64,000 nucleotides of DNA, taken from NCBI RefSeq assembly GCF_000423665.1, contig NZ_KE384069.1, positions 609,588 through 673,587 of the forward strand, given 5' to 3'. The position numbers and the translations under genes are program-made. This DNA comes from Solirubrobacter soli DSM 22325. GTDB lineage: Bacteria; Actinomycetota; Thermoleophilia; Solirubrobacterales; Solirubrobacteraceae. Under the pieces are notes generated by a model. It worked only from the letters and a program-made list of their open reading frames with translations. It did no database searches and was not told where the DNA came from. Of this stretch, positions 43,116-52,122 are shown piece after piece; positions within the stretch are counted from its first letter, which is position 1; every line of letters begins with the position of its first letter.

Positions 43116-43132
43116 AGTCCAGGGGGAGGAAC

Positions 43133-46100
43133 ATGAAGAACACGCTGCGAGCGCTGCTCGCGAGCGCGGTACTGCTGTGCGCCTTCGCGGCCACCGCGCA
43201 GGCTCAGAGCGTCAAGGTGCTCGTCTTCCACGGGCCGCCCGATGCCACCACCACCGCCGGCGTGAACGCGATCAAGGACCTCGGGACAGCCGGCGGCTTC
43301 GGCGTCGACGAGGCCGCGGCGGCGACGGACCTGAACCCGGCCAACCTCGACAAGTACCGCGCCCTGGTGTTCCTCAACACCGCGGGCGACCTGCTCAACG
43401 CCGAGCAGGAGAGCGCCGTCCAGCGCTTCGTCGAGCAGGGCAACGGGTTCCTCGGCATCGGCTCGGCCGCCCAGGGCGAGTCCGGCTCCTTCTTCGACGG
43501 CCTGATCGGCGCCCGCCCGACCGCGGGCAGCCCGACGGCCACGACTGCCAAGACGGTCGCCGTCGGTGACCGCGTCCATCCGGCCACGCGCGACCTCCCC
43601 GCCCTGTGGGATCGCTCCGACGTCTGGTACCAGTGGACCGCCCGCGTCACCGGCACCGTGCACGTCGTCGCGCGCTATCGCACGGTCGGCGCGCCTTCCG
43701 GCGATGCCACCAAGGACGGGACGACCGACAACGACACCCCGATCTCGTGGTGCCGCGACTACCGCGGCGGCCGCTCCTTCTACACCGGCATGGGCCGCAC
43801 GGCCGCGGCCTACGGCGAGGCCGACTTCAAGAAGCACCTCGCCGGCGCGCTGGCGTGGACCTCGGGCCTGACCCGCGGCAACTGCAAGGCCACGATCAAC
43901 AGCAACTACAAGGCCAAGCAGATCATGAGCGCCGGCGCCGAGTCGACCGGTCTCACGACCGCCGGCGAGTCGCACGGCCTGACGGTCGCCAACAACGGCT
44001 GGGTCATGTACATCGGCCGCGGCGACTGCCGCACCGACGCCGAGCGCGGCGCGCTCGTCAACCTGCCGTCGCTGGGCCGCATCCTGACCCACGACAACCC
44101 GAACGTCGGCATCGGCTGCGGCACGGTGCACATCTACGACCCGAAGGCCGACACCGGCGCGATCAACAGCGGCGTGACGCTGGCCGGCAAGCTCGCCGTC
44201 TACGGCGACGGCGGCCAGGGCGGGGAGAAGACCTCCGACGCCGACCACAAGATGGAGTACGGCCTGCTCGGCATCGCCGCCGCGCCGGACTTCGCCACCA
44301 CGGGTCACATCTACCTGCAGTACTTCCCGACGTTCAACCCGAACACGAAGCCGGCGGGCCTCCCGGTCGAGCGCCGGATCTCGAAGATGTCGCGCCCGCG
44401 CATCTCGCGCTTCACGATCAACCGCACCACCAAGAAGCTCGACCTCGACTCCGAGGTCAAGATCTTCGAGTACGACGCCCAGATCTACTCCTGCTGCCAC
44501 GTCGGCGGCGGCATGGGCTTCGACTCCAAGGGCAACCTGTACGTGACGACGGGTGACACCAACTCGTCGCAGGGCTCCAACGGCTACTCGGGCAACAACC
44601 CGTCCGCCAAGTGCCCGATCGGCGACAACAGCGTGCCGGTCAGCGCCAACTGCGGTACCGCGAACTACTCCTACCAGGACGCGCGAAGGACCGCGGGCAA
44701 CACCAACGACTACAACGGCAAGATGCTGCGCTTCCATCCGGATCCGACGATCCCGGACGGCGCGAAGCCCACGGTCGGCGAGGGCACCACGTACACGATC
44801 CCGGACGCCGCGGCCCCGAACGGCCCGAACCTGTTCGACGGCACCGAGGGCGGCGGCGGCAAGACCAAGCGCGAGATCTACGCGATGGGTCTGCGTAACC
44901 CGAGCCGCCTGTCGATCGACCCCAAGACCGACGTCCCGTACACGGCGTGGGTCGGTCCGGACGCCGGCGCCCCGAGCGTCACGCAGGGTCCGTCGACGTA
45001 CGAGAACGCCGCGCAGATCACGCGCGCCGGCAACTATGGCTGGCCGTACTGCATGGGCAACAAGCAGGCTTACCGCGACCGTCCGGTCGACGCGAACCTG
45101 CGCACCGACAGCCCCTCCGGCTACGTGCCGGGCGGCCCGGCGACGGGTGGCACCGAGGGCTGGTACGACTGCGACAACCTGCGCAACGACTCGCCGAACA
45201 ACACCGGCCTGGTCGTGTTCCCGCACCAGACCGGCACCGGCGCCGACGCCGGCAAGGTCCGCGGCAACAACGTCTGGTACTCGCGCGGCAACCCGGGCTC
45301 CAACAACGGCTGCCCGAGCTTCCCGCGCCCGCGTGGCGCCAACGCGGCGCCCGACTACAGCGCCACGCCGACCCAACTGTGCCCGTACGCGCAGGACAAC
45401 GGCATGACGATCATGGACGGCCCGGTCTACCGCTACGACGCGGATGCGGCCGACCAGTCCAAGCGCTGGCCCGCCTATTGGGACGGTCGCTGGTTCCTGC
45501 ACAACAACGGCGGTGCCTCGATCAAGCACGGCCTGCTGCTCGACCAGAGCACGGCGGCCACCGGCGGCCAGCCGATCTACGCCGACTCGCTGCGCGACAC
45601 GCTGGCGTGGAACGGGTCCTACATGGACTCCAAGTTCGGCACCGACGGCGCGCTCTACGTCCAGACCTACGACGGCTTCTTCCGCGCGGGTCCGAACGTG
45701 GGCATCTACCGCTACGACTACGTCGGCGGCTCGTCGACCCCGAACGCGGCGCCGCGCGCCGTGCCGATCGGCGACTTCAGCGTCCGCTTCTCGGTCGGCA
45801 GCTCCGGCGGCGTGTCCTACAAGTGGGACTTCGGTGACGGGCAGAGCTCGACCGATGCCAACCCGACGCACAAGTACGCCGAGGCCAAGCGCTACACGGC
45901 CAAGCTGACCGTCACCTACGGCGACGGCGGCACCGACGCCAACACGATCGACGTCGACGTCCTCGCGACGGCCGACGAGATCGCGCCGACCACGACCGCG
46001 ACGTTCAACCCGGCGACCCCGGGCAACGGCGGCACGTACACGCGGCCGGTCACGATCACGCTCACCGCGGCCGACAATGCCGGCGGCTCGGGCGTGGACA

Positions 46101-48547
46101 TCACCGAGTACCGCGTCAACGGCGGCGAGTACCAGATCTACGCCGGTCCGGTCACCCGCAGCCAGCCGGGCGACTACACGGTCGACTACCGCTCGGTCGA
46201 CAAGACCGGCAACGTCGAGACGGCCAAGACCGTCACGTTCAAGATCGCGATCCCGGAGAACTGCCCGACGAACCTCAATGACGAGTTCGCCGGACCGACC
46301 CTGGATCCGAAGTGGCAGATCCTGCGCGGCGATGCCAACTACCGCGTCTTCGACAGCGGCCGCCTGAGGATCACCGTCCGCAACGGCGACATGATCGGCG
46401 CCACCGCGACGGCGCAGAACGTGCTCCTGCAGCCGGCCCCGGCCGGCAGCTGGCAGGCGACGACGAAGCTGGACGTCTCGACGCTCACCACGTCGGGCGA
46501 CCAGGCCGGGTTCATCCTCTGGCAGCGCGAGAACCCGAACACGTTCGCGAAGATCACCTACATCTCCAAGGGCACCACCCAGCAGTACGAGTGGGTGGCG
46601 ACGCGCAACGGCGCCTCGCAGATCTCGACCGGGCCGTCGATCTCGGCGCGTCCGACCGACGTCTACCTGCGCCTGAGCTCCAACGGCTCCGGCACCTACA
46701 TCGCCGAGGGCTCCGTCGACGGCGAGAACTGGCAGCAGATCTCGTCGCCGATCACCGACCTCGGCGACCCGTCGACCCTGAAGGTCGGCCTGAAGGTCTC
46801 CAACACGCAGAACTCCACCACCCGCAACGCCGGCTTCGACTACTTCCGTGTCGACTGCTCGGACAAGATCGCTCCGGTGACCACGGCCAAGCTGGACAAG
46901 GCCACGCCGGACGGCAAGCTGGGCTGGTACTCGACCGCTCCCAAGGTCGAGCTGACGGCCAACGACGGCGTCGGCGAGGGCGTGGACAAGATCACCTACA
47001 AGGTCGACGGCGGCGCCGCTCAGACCTACGAGGGCCCGTTCACCGTCGACGGTGAGGGCGAGCACGTCATCGAGTACTTCGCCTCCGACAAGGCGGAGAA
47101 CGTCGAGACGGCGAAGACGGTCGCGTTCCGCGTCGATGCCAATGCCCCGGAGACCACGGGCACGGGCGAGATCGACGAGGACAAGGGCGAGGCGACGGTC
47201 ACCCTCGACGTCGACGACGGTGAGAAGGGCTCCGGCTCGGTGCTCACCGAGTACCGCGTCGACGGCGGACCGTGGAAGGTCTACGAGTCCAAGGCCGAGC
47301 AGATCTTCGACGGCTCCGCCGCGTCGATGGCGCAGTGGAAGCAGGCCGGCGCGGGCAACTTCAACCTCGCGACGGACGCGTCGGGCAGCTACCTCGACCC
47401 GGTCGGCGGTCTGGGCATGCTCTGGTACCCGAAGCCCTACGGCGACTACAAGCTGTCGCTCCAGTGGCGTGAGGGCCAGGGCACGAACGGGTTCTCCAAC
47501 GGCGGCGTGTTCGTCCGCTTCCCGAACCCGGAGCAGAACCCGCGGACCGACGAGTGCGCCAAGGTCGGCTCGGCCGCGACCGACAACGCCTGGGTGGCCA
47601 TCTACTGCGGCCACGAGCTGCAGATCTACGACGGCAACACGGGCGAGACGCGCAAGACCGGCTCGATCTACACGTTCGACAACAACGACATCACCCAGAT
47701 CGGCCCGGCCAAGCCGCGCGGCGAGTGGGAGGACTACGTCATCACCGCCAAGGGCCAGCACATCACGATCGCCCGCAACGGCACCGTGATCAAGGAGTTC
47801 GACAACACGCCCGGCAAGCAGTCCGACCGCTCGGGCGACCCGTCGACGACGCTGCGCCAGTTCGCGCAGGGCTACATCGGCCTGCAGAACCACGGCGGCG
47901 CCGACCGCATCCAGTACCGCAACATCCGGATCGAGGACCTCTCGGCCGGTGCCCGCGGTGTGGTGGAGGCCAAGCCGTTCACGATCACGGGCCGGGGCCC
48001 GCACACGATCGAGGCCCGCTCGACCGACGCGGCCGGCCATCAGGAGGCCAAGAAGACGTTCTCGTTCGAGATCGGGTCCGTGACGCCTCCCGGCGACACC
48101 GGCAACGGTGACAACGGCAACAACAACCAGCCGCCGATCGTGCTGGTCCCGCAGGTCGTCAGCCCGATCATCCCGGCGATGGCCCAGTCGACCGCGACGG
48201 CGACGTTCGGGACGATCACCTCGAAGATCACCCGCGCGACGTTCGCCAAGAAGGGTCTCGCTGTGCCGGTCACCTGCACCGGCGCGATGGACGGCACGGC
48301 CAAGCTGACGGTCACCTCGGCGGTGGCCAAGCGGCTGAAGCTGAGCCGGACGACGCTGGCCTCGGCGGATGCCACGTGCTACGGCCCGCACTCGATCAAG
48401 GTGGCGCTCAAGCCGTCCTCCTCGCTGGCGAAGGCGCTGGCCCGCAAGGGCGGTCCGAAGAGCGTGAAGCTCACGCTCAGCGTCGAGATGCACGTCTTCG
48501 GCAAGGCGCCGCAGACGCTCAAGAAGTCGATCACGCTCAAGCGATAG
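43133..48547 (+). CDS. Giant secreted ThuA / sugar-dehydrogenase propeller / PKD / DUF1349 / DUF1080 protein
   Basis: 1,804 residues. The ATG at 43133 follows GGGGGAGGAAC; a GTG at 43112 overlapping the previous stop is the alternative. After a signal peptide (AQAQ) come: ThuA-like domain (about 26-255; VLVFHGPP, HPATRDLP, FYTGMGRT), glucose/sorbosone-dehydrogenase propeller (273-861; HVGGGMGFDSKGNLYV, MGLRNPSRLSIDP, NYGWPYCMG), PKD (YKWDFGDGQ, 873-942), OmpL47/Ig repeats, a DUF1349-like domain (1043-1242), a DUF1080 domain (about 1385-1610) inserted inside the last Ig repeat, and a C-terminal module. Oxidation at the propeller and cleavage or binding at DUF1080/ThuA in one chain suggests oxidative glycan breakdown at the cell surface. 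Confidence 0.9.
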   Translation: MKNTLRALLASAVLLCAFAATAQAQSVKVLVFHGPPDATTTAGVNAIKDLGTAGGFGVDEAAAATDLNPANLDKYRALVFLNTAGDLLNAEQESAVQRFVEQGNGFLGIGSAAQGESGSFFDGLIGARPTAGSPTATTAKTVAVGDRVHPATRDLPALWDRSDVWYQWTARVTGTVHVVARYRTVGAPSGDATKDGTTDNDTPISWCRDYRGGRSFYTGMGRTAAAYGEADFKKHLAGALAWTSGLTRGNCKATINSNYKAKQIMSAGAESTGLTTAGESHGLTVANNGWVMYIGRGDCRTDAERGALVNLPSLGRILTHDNPNVGIGCGTVHIYDPKADTGAINSGVTLAGKLAVYGDGGQGGEKTSDADHKMEYGLLGIAAAPDFATTGHIYLQYFPTFNPNTKPAGLPVERRISKMSRPRISRFTINRTTKKLDLDSEVKIFEYDAQIYSCCHVGGGMGFDSKGNLYVTTGDTNSSQGSNGYSGNNPSAKCPIGDNSVPVSANCGTANYSYQDARRTAGNTNDYNGKMLRFHPDPTIPDGAKPTVGEGTTYTIPDAAAPNGPNLFDGTEGGGGKTKREIYAMGLRNPSRLSIDPKTDVPYTAWVGPDAGAPSVTQGPSTYENAAQITRAGNYGWPYCMGNKQAYRDRPVDANLRTDSPSGYVPGGPATGGTEGWYDCDNLRNDSPNNTGLVVFPHQTGTGADAGKVRGNNVWYSRGNPGSNNGCPSFPRPRGANAAPDYSATPTQLCPYAQDNGMTIMDGPVYRYDADAADQSKRWPAYWDGRWFLHNNGGASIKHGLLLDQSTAATGGQPIYADSLRDTLAWNGSYMDSKFGTDGALYVQTYDGFFRAGPNVGIYRYDYVGGSSTPNAAPRAVPIGDFSVRFSVGSSGGVSYKWDFGDGQSSTDANPTHKYAEAKRYTAKLTVTYGDGGTDANTIDVDVLATADEIAPTTTATFNPATPGNGGTYTRPVTITLTAADNAGGSGVDITEYRVNGGEYQIYAGPVTRSQPGDYTVDYRSVDKTGNVETAKTVTFKIAIPENCPTNLNDEFAGPTLDPKWQILRGDANYRVFDSGRLRITVRNGDMIGATATAQNVLLQPAPAGSWQATTKLDVSTLTTSGDQAGFILWQRENPNTFAKITYISKGTTQQYEWVATRNGASQISTGPSISARPTDVYLRLSSNGSGTYIAEGSVDGENWQQISSPITDLGDPSTLKVGLKVSNTQNSTTRNAGFDYFRVDCSDKIAPVTTAKLDKATPDGKLGWYSTAPKVELTANDGVGEGVDKITYKVDGGAAQTYEGPFTVDGEGEHVIEYFASDKAENVETAKTVAFRVDANAPETTGTGEIDEDKGEATVTLDVDDGEKGSGSVLTEYRVDGGPWKVYESKAEQIFDGSAASMAQWKQAGAGNFNLATDASGSYLDPVGGLGMLWYPKPYGDYKLSLQWREGQGTNGFSNGGVFVRFPNPEQNPRTDECAKVGSAATDNAWVAIYCGHELQIYDGNTGETRKTGSIYTFDNNDITQIGPAKPRGEWEDYVITAKGQHITIARNGTVIKEFDNTPGKQSDRSGDPSTTLRQFAQGYIGLQNHGGADRIQYRNIRIEDLSAGARGVVEAKPFTITGRGPHTIEARSTDAAGHQEAKKTFSFEIGSVTPPGDTGNGDNGNNNQPPIVLVPQVVSPIIPAMAQSTATATFGTITSKITRATFAKKGLAVPVTCTGAMDGTAKLTVTSAVAKRLKLSRTTLASADATCYGPHSIKVALKPSSSLAKALARKGGPKSVKLTLSVEMHVFGKAPQTLKKSITLKR

Positions 48548-48558
48548 AACAGGGGGCG

Positions 48559-49272
48559 ATGACTCGCCCCCTGACCATCGTCACCGGCGGCAGCCGCGGC
48601 ATTGGAGCCGCGGTCTGCCGCCGGCTTGCGTCTGAAGGCCACGACGTCGTGTTCTCCTATGTGGCGGCCCAGGCGCGGGCGGCCGAGGTCGTGCGCGACG
48701 TGCGCGCGGCGGGCGTGCGCTGCGAGGCGGTGCGCGCCGACGTCGCCGACGCCGCCGATGTGGACGCGCTGTTCGATGCCGCCGGGGCCGTCACCGGCCT
48801 CGTCAACAACGCGGGGATCACCGGTCCCGTGGGTAGGCTCGTGGATGTCGACCCGGCCGAGTTCGCGCGTCTGTGGGCCGTGAACCTGACGGGTGTCCTG
48901 CTGTGCTGCCGGCGCGCGGCGCAGGTCATGGCCCCGGGTGGGTCGATCGTGAACATCTCGTCCGGCGCGGCCACGCTGGGCGGGCCCGGGGAGTACGTGC
49001 ACTACGCGGCGTCCAAGGGCGCTGTGGACACGATCACGATCGGGCTCTCGAAGGAGCTCGGCCCGGACGGCATCCGCGTCAACGCCGTCGCCCCCGGCGC
49101 CGTGTGGACCGAGATCCACCTCGATCCGGAACGACCGGCGCGGGTGGGTGCGCAGACGCCGCTGGGCCGCGCGGGTGAGCCGGACGAGATCGCCGGCGCG
49201 GTCGCGTGGTTGCTCAGCGCCGACGCCTCCTACACGACCGGCGCGATCCTGCGGGTGGCGGGCGGACGTTAG
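48559..49272 (+). CDS. Short-chain dehydrogenase/reductase
   Basis: 237 residues. ATG at 48559, 12 bases after the giant ThuA gene, behind AGGGGGC. Classical SDR: cofactor loop TGGSRGIG, NNAG strand, catalytic Ser in NISSGAA and YAASKGA (Tyr/Lys pair), ending in the usual TGAILRVAGGR. FabG/KR-like oxidoreductase with NADP preference suggested by the Arg of GSRGIG. No signal peptide, so cytoplasmic. Its position suggests it reduces or oxidises a keto-sugar imported after extracellular breakdown; that is inference. Overlaps the convergent PIN gene by 4 bp. Confidence 0.92.
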   Translation: MTRPLTIVTGGSRGIGAAVCRRLASEGHDVVFSYVAAQARAAEVVRDVRAAGVRCEAVRADVADAADVDALFDAAGAVTGLVNNAGITGPVGRLVDVDPAEFARLWAVNLTGVLLCCRRAAQVMAPGGSIVNISSGAATLGGPGEYVHYAASKGAVDTITIGLSKELGPDGIRVNAVAPGAVWTEIHLDPERPARVGAQTPLGRAGEPDEIAGAVAWLLSADASYTTGAILRVAGGR

Positions 49273-49697
49273 AGGGTTCCGCGGGGCGCGAGCCAGACGC
49301 TCTCGAACGTGAGGTCCGTGCGCTCGGCGATCAGGTCGTAGTCGTGGTCGTAGTGCAGGACGCCGAGCCCGTGGCGGTCGGCGAGCGCCGCGACCAGCAG
49401 GTCGACCGGCGGGAGGCGATGGTGGCCGACGCGGGCGAGCTGGCGCTGCGCGTCGAGCGCCCGCTGCTCGACGGCGTCGTCGATCGCGAAGCGGGGGAGG
49501 GCGAGCAGCTCGTCCAAGAGCGCGTCGTGGTCGCGCGCGTCGCGGGCGGAGTAGCCGGCCTCGAGCAGGAACGGCAGGCAGGTCGCGATCTGGCCGGCCT
49601 CGAGGGCGTCGGCGAGCTCGCTCGAGCGCGAGTGGGGGAGGCCCGGCGCGGCGAGGCGCACCCAGGCCGAGTTGTCGAGCAGGAGGGGACCGGTCAT
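49269..49697 (-). CDS. vapC: PIN-domain toxin (VapC-like)
   Basis: 142 residues. PIN-domain ribonuclease with the expected acidic residues: Asp in LLLDNSAWVRL, Glu in FLLEAGYSA, Asp in LPPVDLLVAALA and Asp in HYDHDYDLIAERT. VapC toxins cleave tRNA or rRNA until bound by VapB. The likely antitoxin gene lies 85 bp upstream on the same strand. Length and layout are normal, so it should be active. Confidence 0.9.
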   Translation of the reverse strand: MTGPLLLDNSAWVRLAAPGLPHSRSSELADALEAGQIATCLPFLLEAGYSARDARDHDALLDELLALPRFAIDDAVEQRALDAQRQLARVGHHRLPPVDLLVAALADRHGLGVLHYDHDYDLIAERTDLTFESVWLAPRGTL

Positions 49698-49782
49698 CGC
49701 GGCGCGGCGTGGGCGCGGCGGGCCGCGGCTGCGGCGGGCGGCGCCGTGTCGGCGGCCGATCCAGGCGGGGCGGCGGGCAGCG

Positions 49783-50118
49783 TCACGCGGGACGGGCCCA
49801 GCCCTGGCGGCGCACCTCTTCGGCGGCGGCCGGGTCGAGCGGGAGGTCGCGGCGGCGGATGCGGTCGGCGAGGCGGGCGCGGCGGGAGGCGATCCCCTCG
49901 CGTTCGGCGCGCACGCGGGCGAGCTTCTCCTGGGCGCCGAGGATCAGCAGCTCGGAGAACTCGATCCGTTCGCCTCCCAGCTCGTCGCGCAGCTCATCCA
50001 AGGCCGCGCGGACGGGCGGGGTCTCGGTGATCGCGTGGCGGGGATGCTTCGTCGGGATACGGGTCAGTGTAACACCGGTGTGGCACCGACCGGGAGCGGA
50101 GTCCCGGCCGGTGCGCAC
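49783..50118 (-). CDS. Probable VapB-type antitoxin
   Basis: Up to 111 residues if the GTG at 50118 is used. The likely folded part begins RHAITETPPVRAALDEL and is helical and highly charged, ending in a basic tail (RRRDLPLDPAAAEEVRRQG) that could thread over the PIN domain. The first 20 residues overlap a hairpin that looks like the terminator of the TIM-barrel gene, so the true start may be further in, though no good ATG/GTG is seen. ACACCGGTGT (50072-50081) and TACACT are possible operator and -10. Assigned mainly from position upstream of the PIN gene. Confidence 0.5.
   Translation of the reverse strand: MRTGRDSAPGRCHTGVTLTRIPTKHPRHAITETPPVRAALDELRDELGGERIEFSELLILGAQEKLARVRAEREGIASRRARLADRIRRRDLPLDPAAAEEVRRQGWARPA
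50090..50107 (-). terminator. Hairpin after TIM-barrel gene
   Basis: CCGGGA/TCCCGG with a six-base loop, 18 bases past the stop codon. Weak but in the right place; it lies within the 5' end of the antitoxin reading frame. Confidence 0.4.
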
Positions 50119-50124
50119 GTACCC

Positions 50125-51987
50125 CTACGGAGCGGTGGTGGAGAGGGTGAACGTCAGCGCCTTGCCGTATGTGCCGGAGCGCAGGACGTCGGTGGCGCCG
50201 ATCGCCTGGCGGAAGCCGATCGTCACCGGGTCCTGGTTGACCGGGCCGGTGTACGTCAGCAGGTTCGTCGCGGTGCCGGTCGTCTCGGCCAGCGCAGCGA
50301 ACGCCTGCGTGGGGTTGGTCGCGTTGACCGCGCGGACGTTCAGCGGCGCGGGCAGCGAGAACGTGCCGTTGACCAGGTGGCCGGGGGCGGTCGCGCTCGT
50401 GTCGGTCGCCGAGAGGACGGCGTTGCCGGCGGTCGAGGTCACCGTCGCGGCGACCGCGGTCTCATAGCTCTTCGCCACCGTCGGCTGGAACGTGCCGAAG
50501 CTCCCCGGCTGCGACGGGAGGCTGAGCGCGAGCAGGCTCGGGACGTTCCCGCCCACCGTCGAGATCGCCTCGCCGGTGCTCGTGCCGGCCAGCAGCACGC
50601 GGTCCATCGCGTCGTCCGAGCTCGACGTGAACTGCAGCCGCGCGACCGACGTGTAGTTGGTGCGGGTCGGCTTGAAGCCGACGTTGACCGTGCACGTGCC
50701 GGCCGGCTTGGCCTCGTTCTCCGTGGTCGCCGGGTCGTCGGCGACGCCGGCCGCGAGCGCGCCGCTCGTGCAGTTGTGGCTGACGATCGCGAAGTCGTCG
50801 CGGGTGGTGTTCCCGCCGTCGTCGGCGTTGGCCGCGAGCGCGACCGCGGTGATCGTCAGCGGCGCGTCACCGTCGTTGGTCACGAGGACCGGGACCTGGT
50901 TGGCCGCCGCCGCGGTCCCCGCCGCCACCGACGGGAACTGGACCGGCGCCGCCTGCAGCACGCCCACGGGCGCGCCCTTCATCGCCAGCGCGCTGTTGGC
51001 GGTGTTCGTGAACGGGTTGAAGTTCGTCGGCCCGCCCAGCGCGACCGGGTCCCGCTCGGCGAAGTAGTACTTCACGCGGTTCTTGGCGGCGGCGAACATC
51101 GGGGCGAAGTTGATCTCGCCCTGGCCGAGCTCACGCTGGTCGTTGTTGCCGCACGACGTGCGCGCGTTCACAAGATCCTTTACGTGAAAGGACACGACGC
51201 GGCCGGGGAACTTGTTCATCAGCCGCAGCACCTCGGCCTCGCCCTGCGCCCGGTTGCCGGGCTCGCCGGCGGCGCCGCAGACCGCCCAGCCGATGTCGAT
51301 CTGGGCGACGACCCAGCGCGGGTCGGTGCGCTCCATCACGATCTCCCACGCGGACTTCAGCACGCCGTTGTCGACGTGGCGCGGCACCCACTCCGGCTGG
51401 TGGTTGTGGAAGTAGGCCGGCCCGAGCCCCGCCTCGACCGAGCGCTTTCCGAGCCGGTTCAGGACCTGCGCGGTGTTGAGCGTCGCCGCGTACGTGCTGA
51501 AGGCGGCGTTGCCGCCGGGTAGGCCGGACTCGCCCACGTGATCCTGACCGAGGATCTTCGACGCCAGGATCTGGTTCTCCCAGTTGGCCTCGGTCAGGTT
51601 GCCGTGGCGGCCCGGGAAGCGGATGCCGTACTTGTCTCCGAGCGCCCGCAGCGCCTGCAGGCCGGCGACGTTGAGCGCCGTCGCGGGGTTCGTGCCCGGG
51701 AACAGCGCCGAGTTGTAGTTGTAGAGCTCGACGTCCTTGATCCCCCGCGACTGCAGGAACTGGAAGACGCGCTCGACGCGGCCGTCCTGCGTGGTCGGGG
51801 CGGGTGGGTTCGGGTCCCCGCCGCCGTTGGAGATGTAGCCGCTGAAGTTGTAGAGCTGGATGCCGCTCTGCCCGACCGGCGCGCCCTCGCCGAGGGACGC
51901 GGGACGCTGCGCCTGGGCGGCGCCGGAGCATGTCAACAACGCACCGGCAGCCGCGAACGCGACGCCGGCTTTGGCCAGACCCTTCAA
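50125..51987 (-). CDS. Secreted sugar-isomerase/epimerase-type TIM barrel with ASH domain and C-terminal module
   Basis: About 620 residues. TTG at 51987 was chosen: GGAGGAGAGGGG precedes it and the product begins with a signal peptide ending AQA; a GTG 18 bases upstream would lie in the ribosome binding site. The xylose-isomerase-like/AP-endonuclease-2 barrel (about 40-330) shows YFHNHQPEW, QIDIGWA, FHVKD and GQGEINF, the metal-site pattern of sugar epimerases and 3-keto-sugar hydratases/dehydratases. An ASH/choice-of-anchor-D-like Ig domain follows (about 345-470). The last 140 residues are the same terminal module as on the S15 peptidases, with an extra loop, ending LSTTAP. A secreted member of this usually cytoplasmic family; likely acts on keto-sugars outside the cell. 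Confidence 0.88.
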   Translation of the reverse strand: MKGLAKAGVAFAAAGALLTCSGAAQAQRPASLGEGAPVGQSGIQLYNFSGYISNGGGDPNPPAPTTQDGRVERVFQFLQSRGIKDVELYNYNSALFPGTNPATALNVAGLQALRALGDKYGIRFPGRHGNLTEANWENQILASKILGQDHVGESGLPGGNAAFSTYAATLNTAQVLNRLGKRSVEAGLGPAYFHNHQPEWVPRHVDNGVLKSAWEIVMERTDPRWVVAQIDIGWAVCGAAGEPGNRAQGEAEVLRLMNKFPGRVVSFHVKDLVNARTSCGNNDQRELGQGEINFAPMFAAAKNRVKYYFAERDPVALGGPTNFNPFTNTANSALAMKGAPVGVLQAAPVQFPSVAAGTAAAANQVPVLVTNDGDAPLTITAVALAANADDGGNTTRDDFAIVSHNCTSGALAAGVADDPATTENEAKPAGTCTVNVGFKPTRTNYTSVARLQFTSSSDDAMDRVLLAGTSTGEAISTVGGNVPSLLALSLPSQPGSFGTFQPTVAKSYETAVAATVTSTAGNAVLSATDTSATAPGHLVNGTFSLPAPLNVRAVNATNPTQAFAALAETTGTATNLLTYTGPVNQDPVTIGFRQAIGATDVLRSGTYGKALTFTLSTTAP

Positions 51988-52107
51988 AGTTCCCCTCTCC
52001 TCCACTGGCTGGCTTGGAATACCGGCGCAGACCCGAGCAGAAGGTATCGCACTCTCATCAAGAAGTCATGGAGTTCTCACGTATCGTCGACAGAACTCGG
52101 CGTCCGG

Positions 52108-52122
52108 TAGCGTCGCCTCATG
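52108..52122 (+). promoter_or_regulatory. Candidate leaderless -10 and start of M4 protease gene
   Basis: TAGCGT at 52108-52113 is followed by six bases and the ATG at 52120, with no ribosome binding site. TCGACA at 52087-52092 is a weak -35. Confidence 0.4.

Noticed and set aside
42560-48493. Very long open frame on the minus strand opposite the ThuA megaprotein
   Set aside because: Its translation is Arg/Val/Asp/His-rich and repetitive without domains or signal peptide. It mirrors the codon pattern of the plus-strand gene, a usual effect of high GC.
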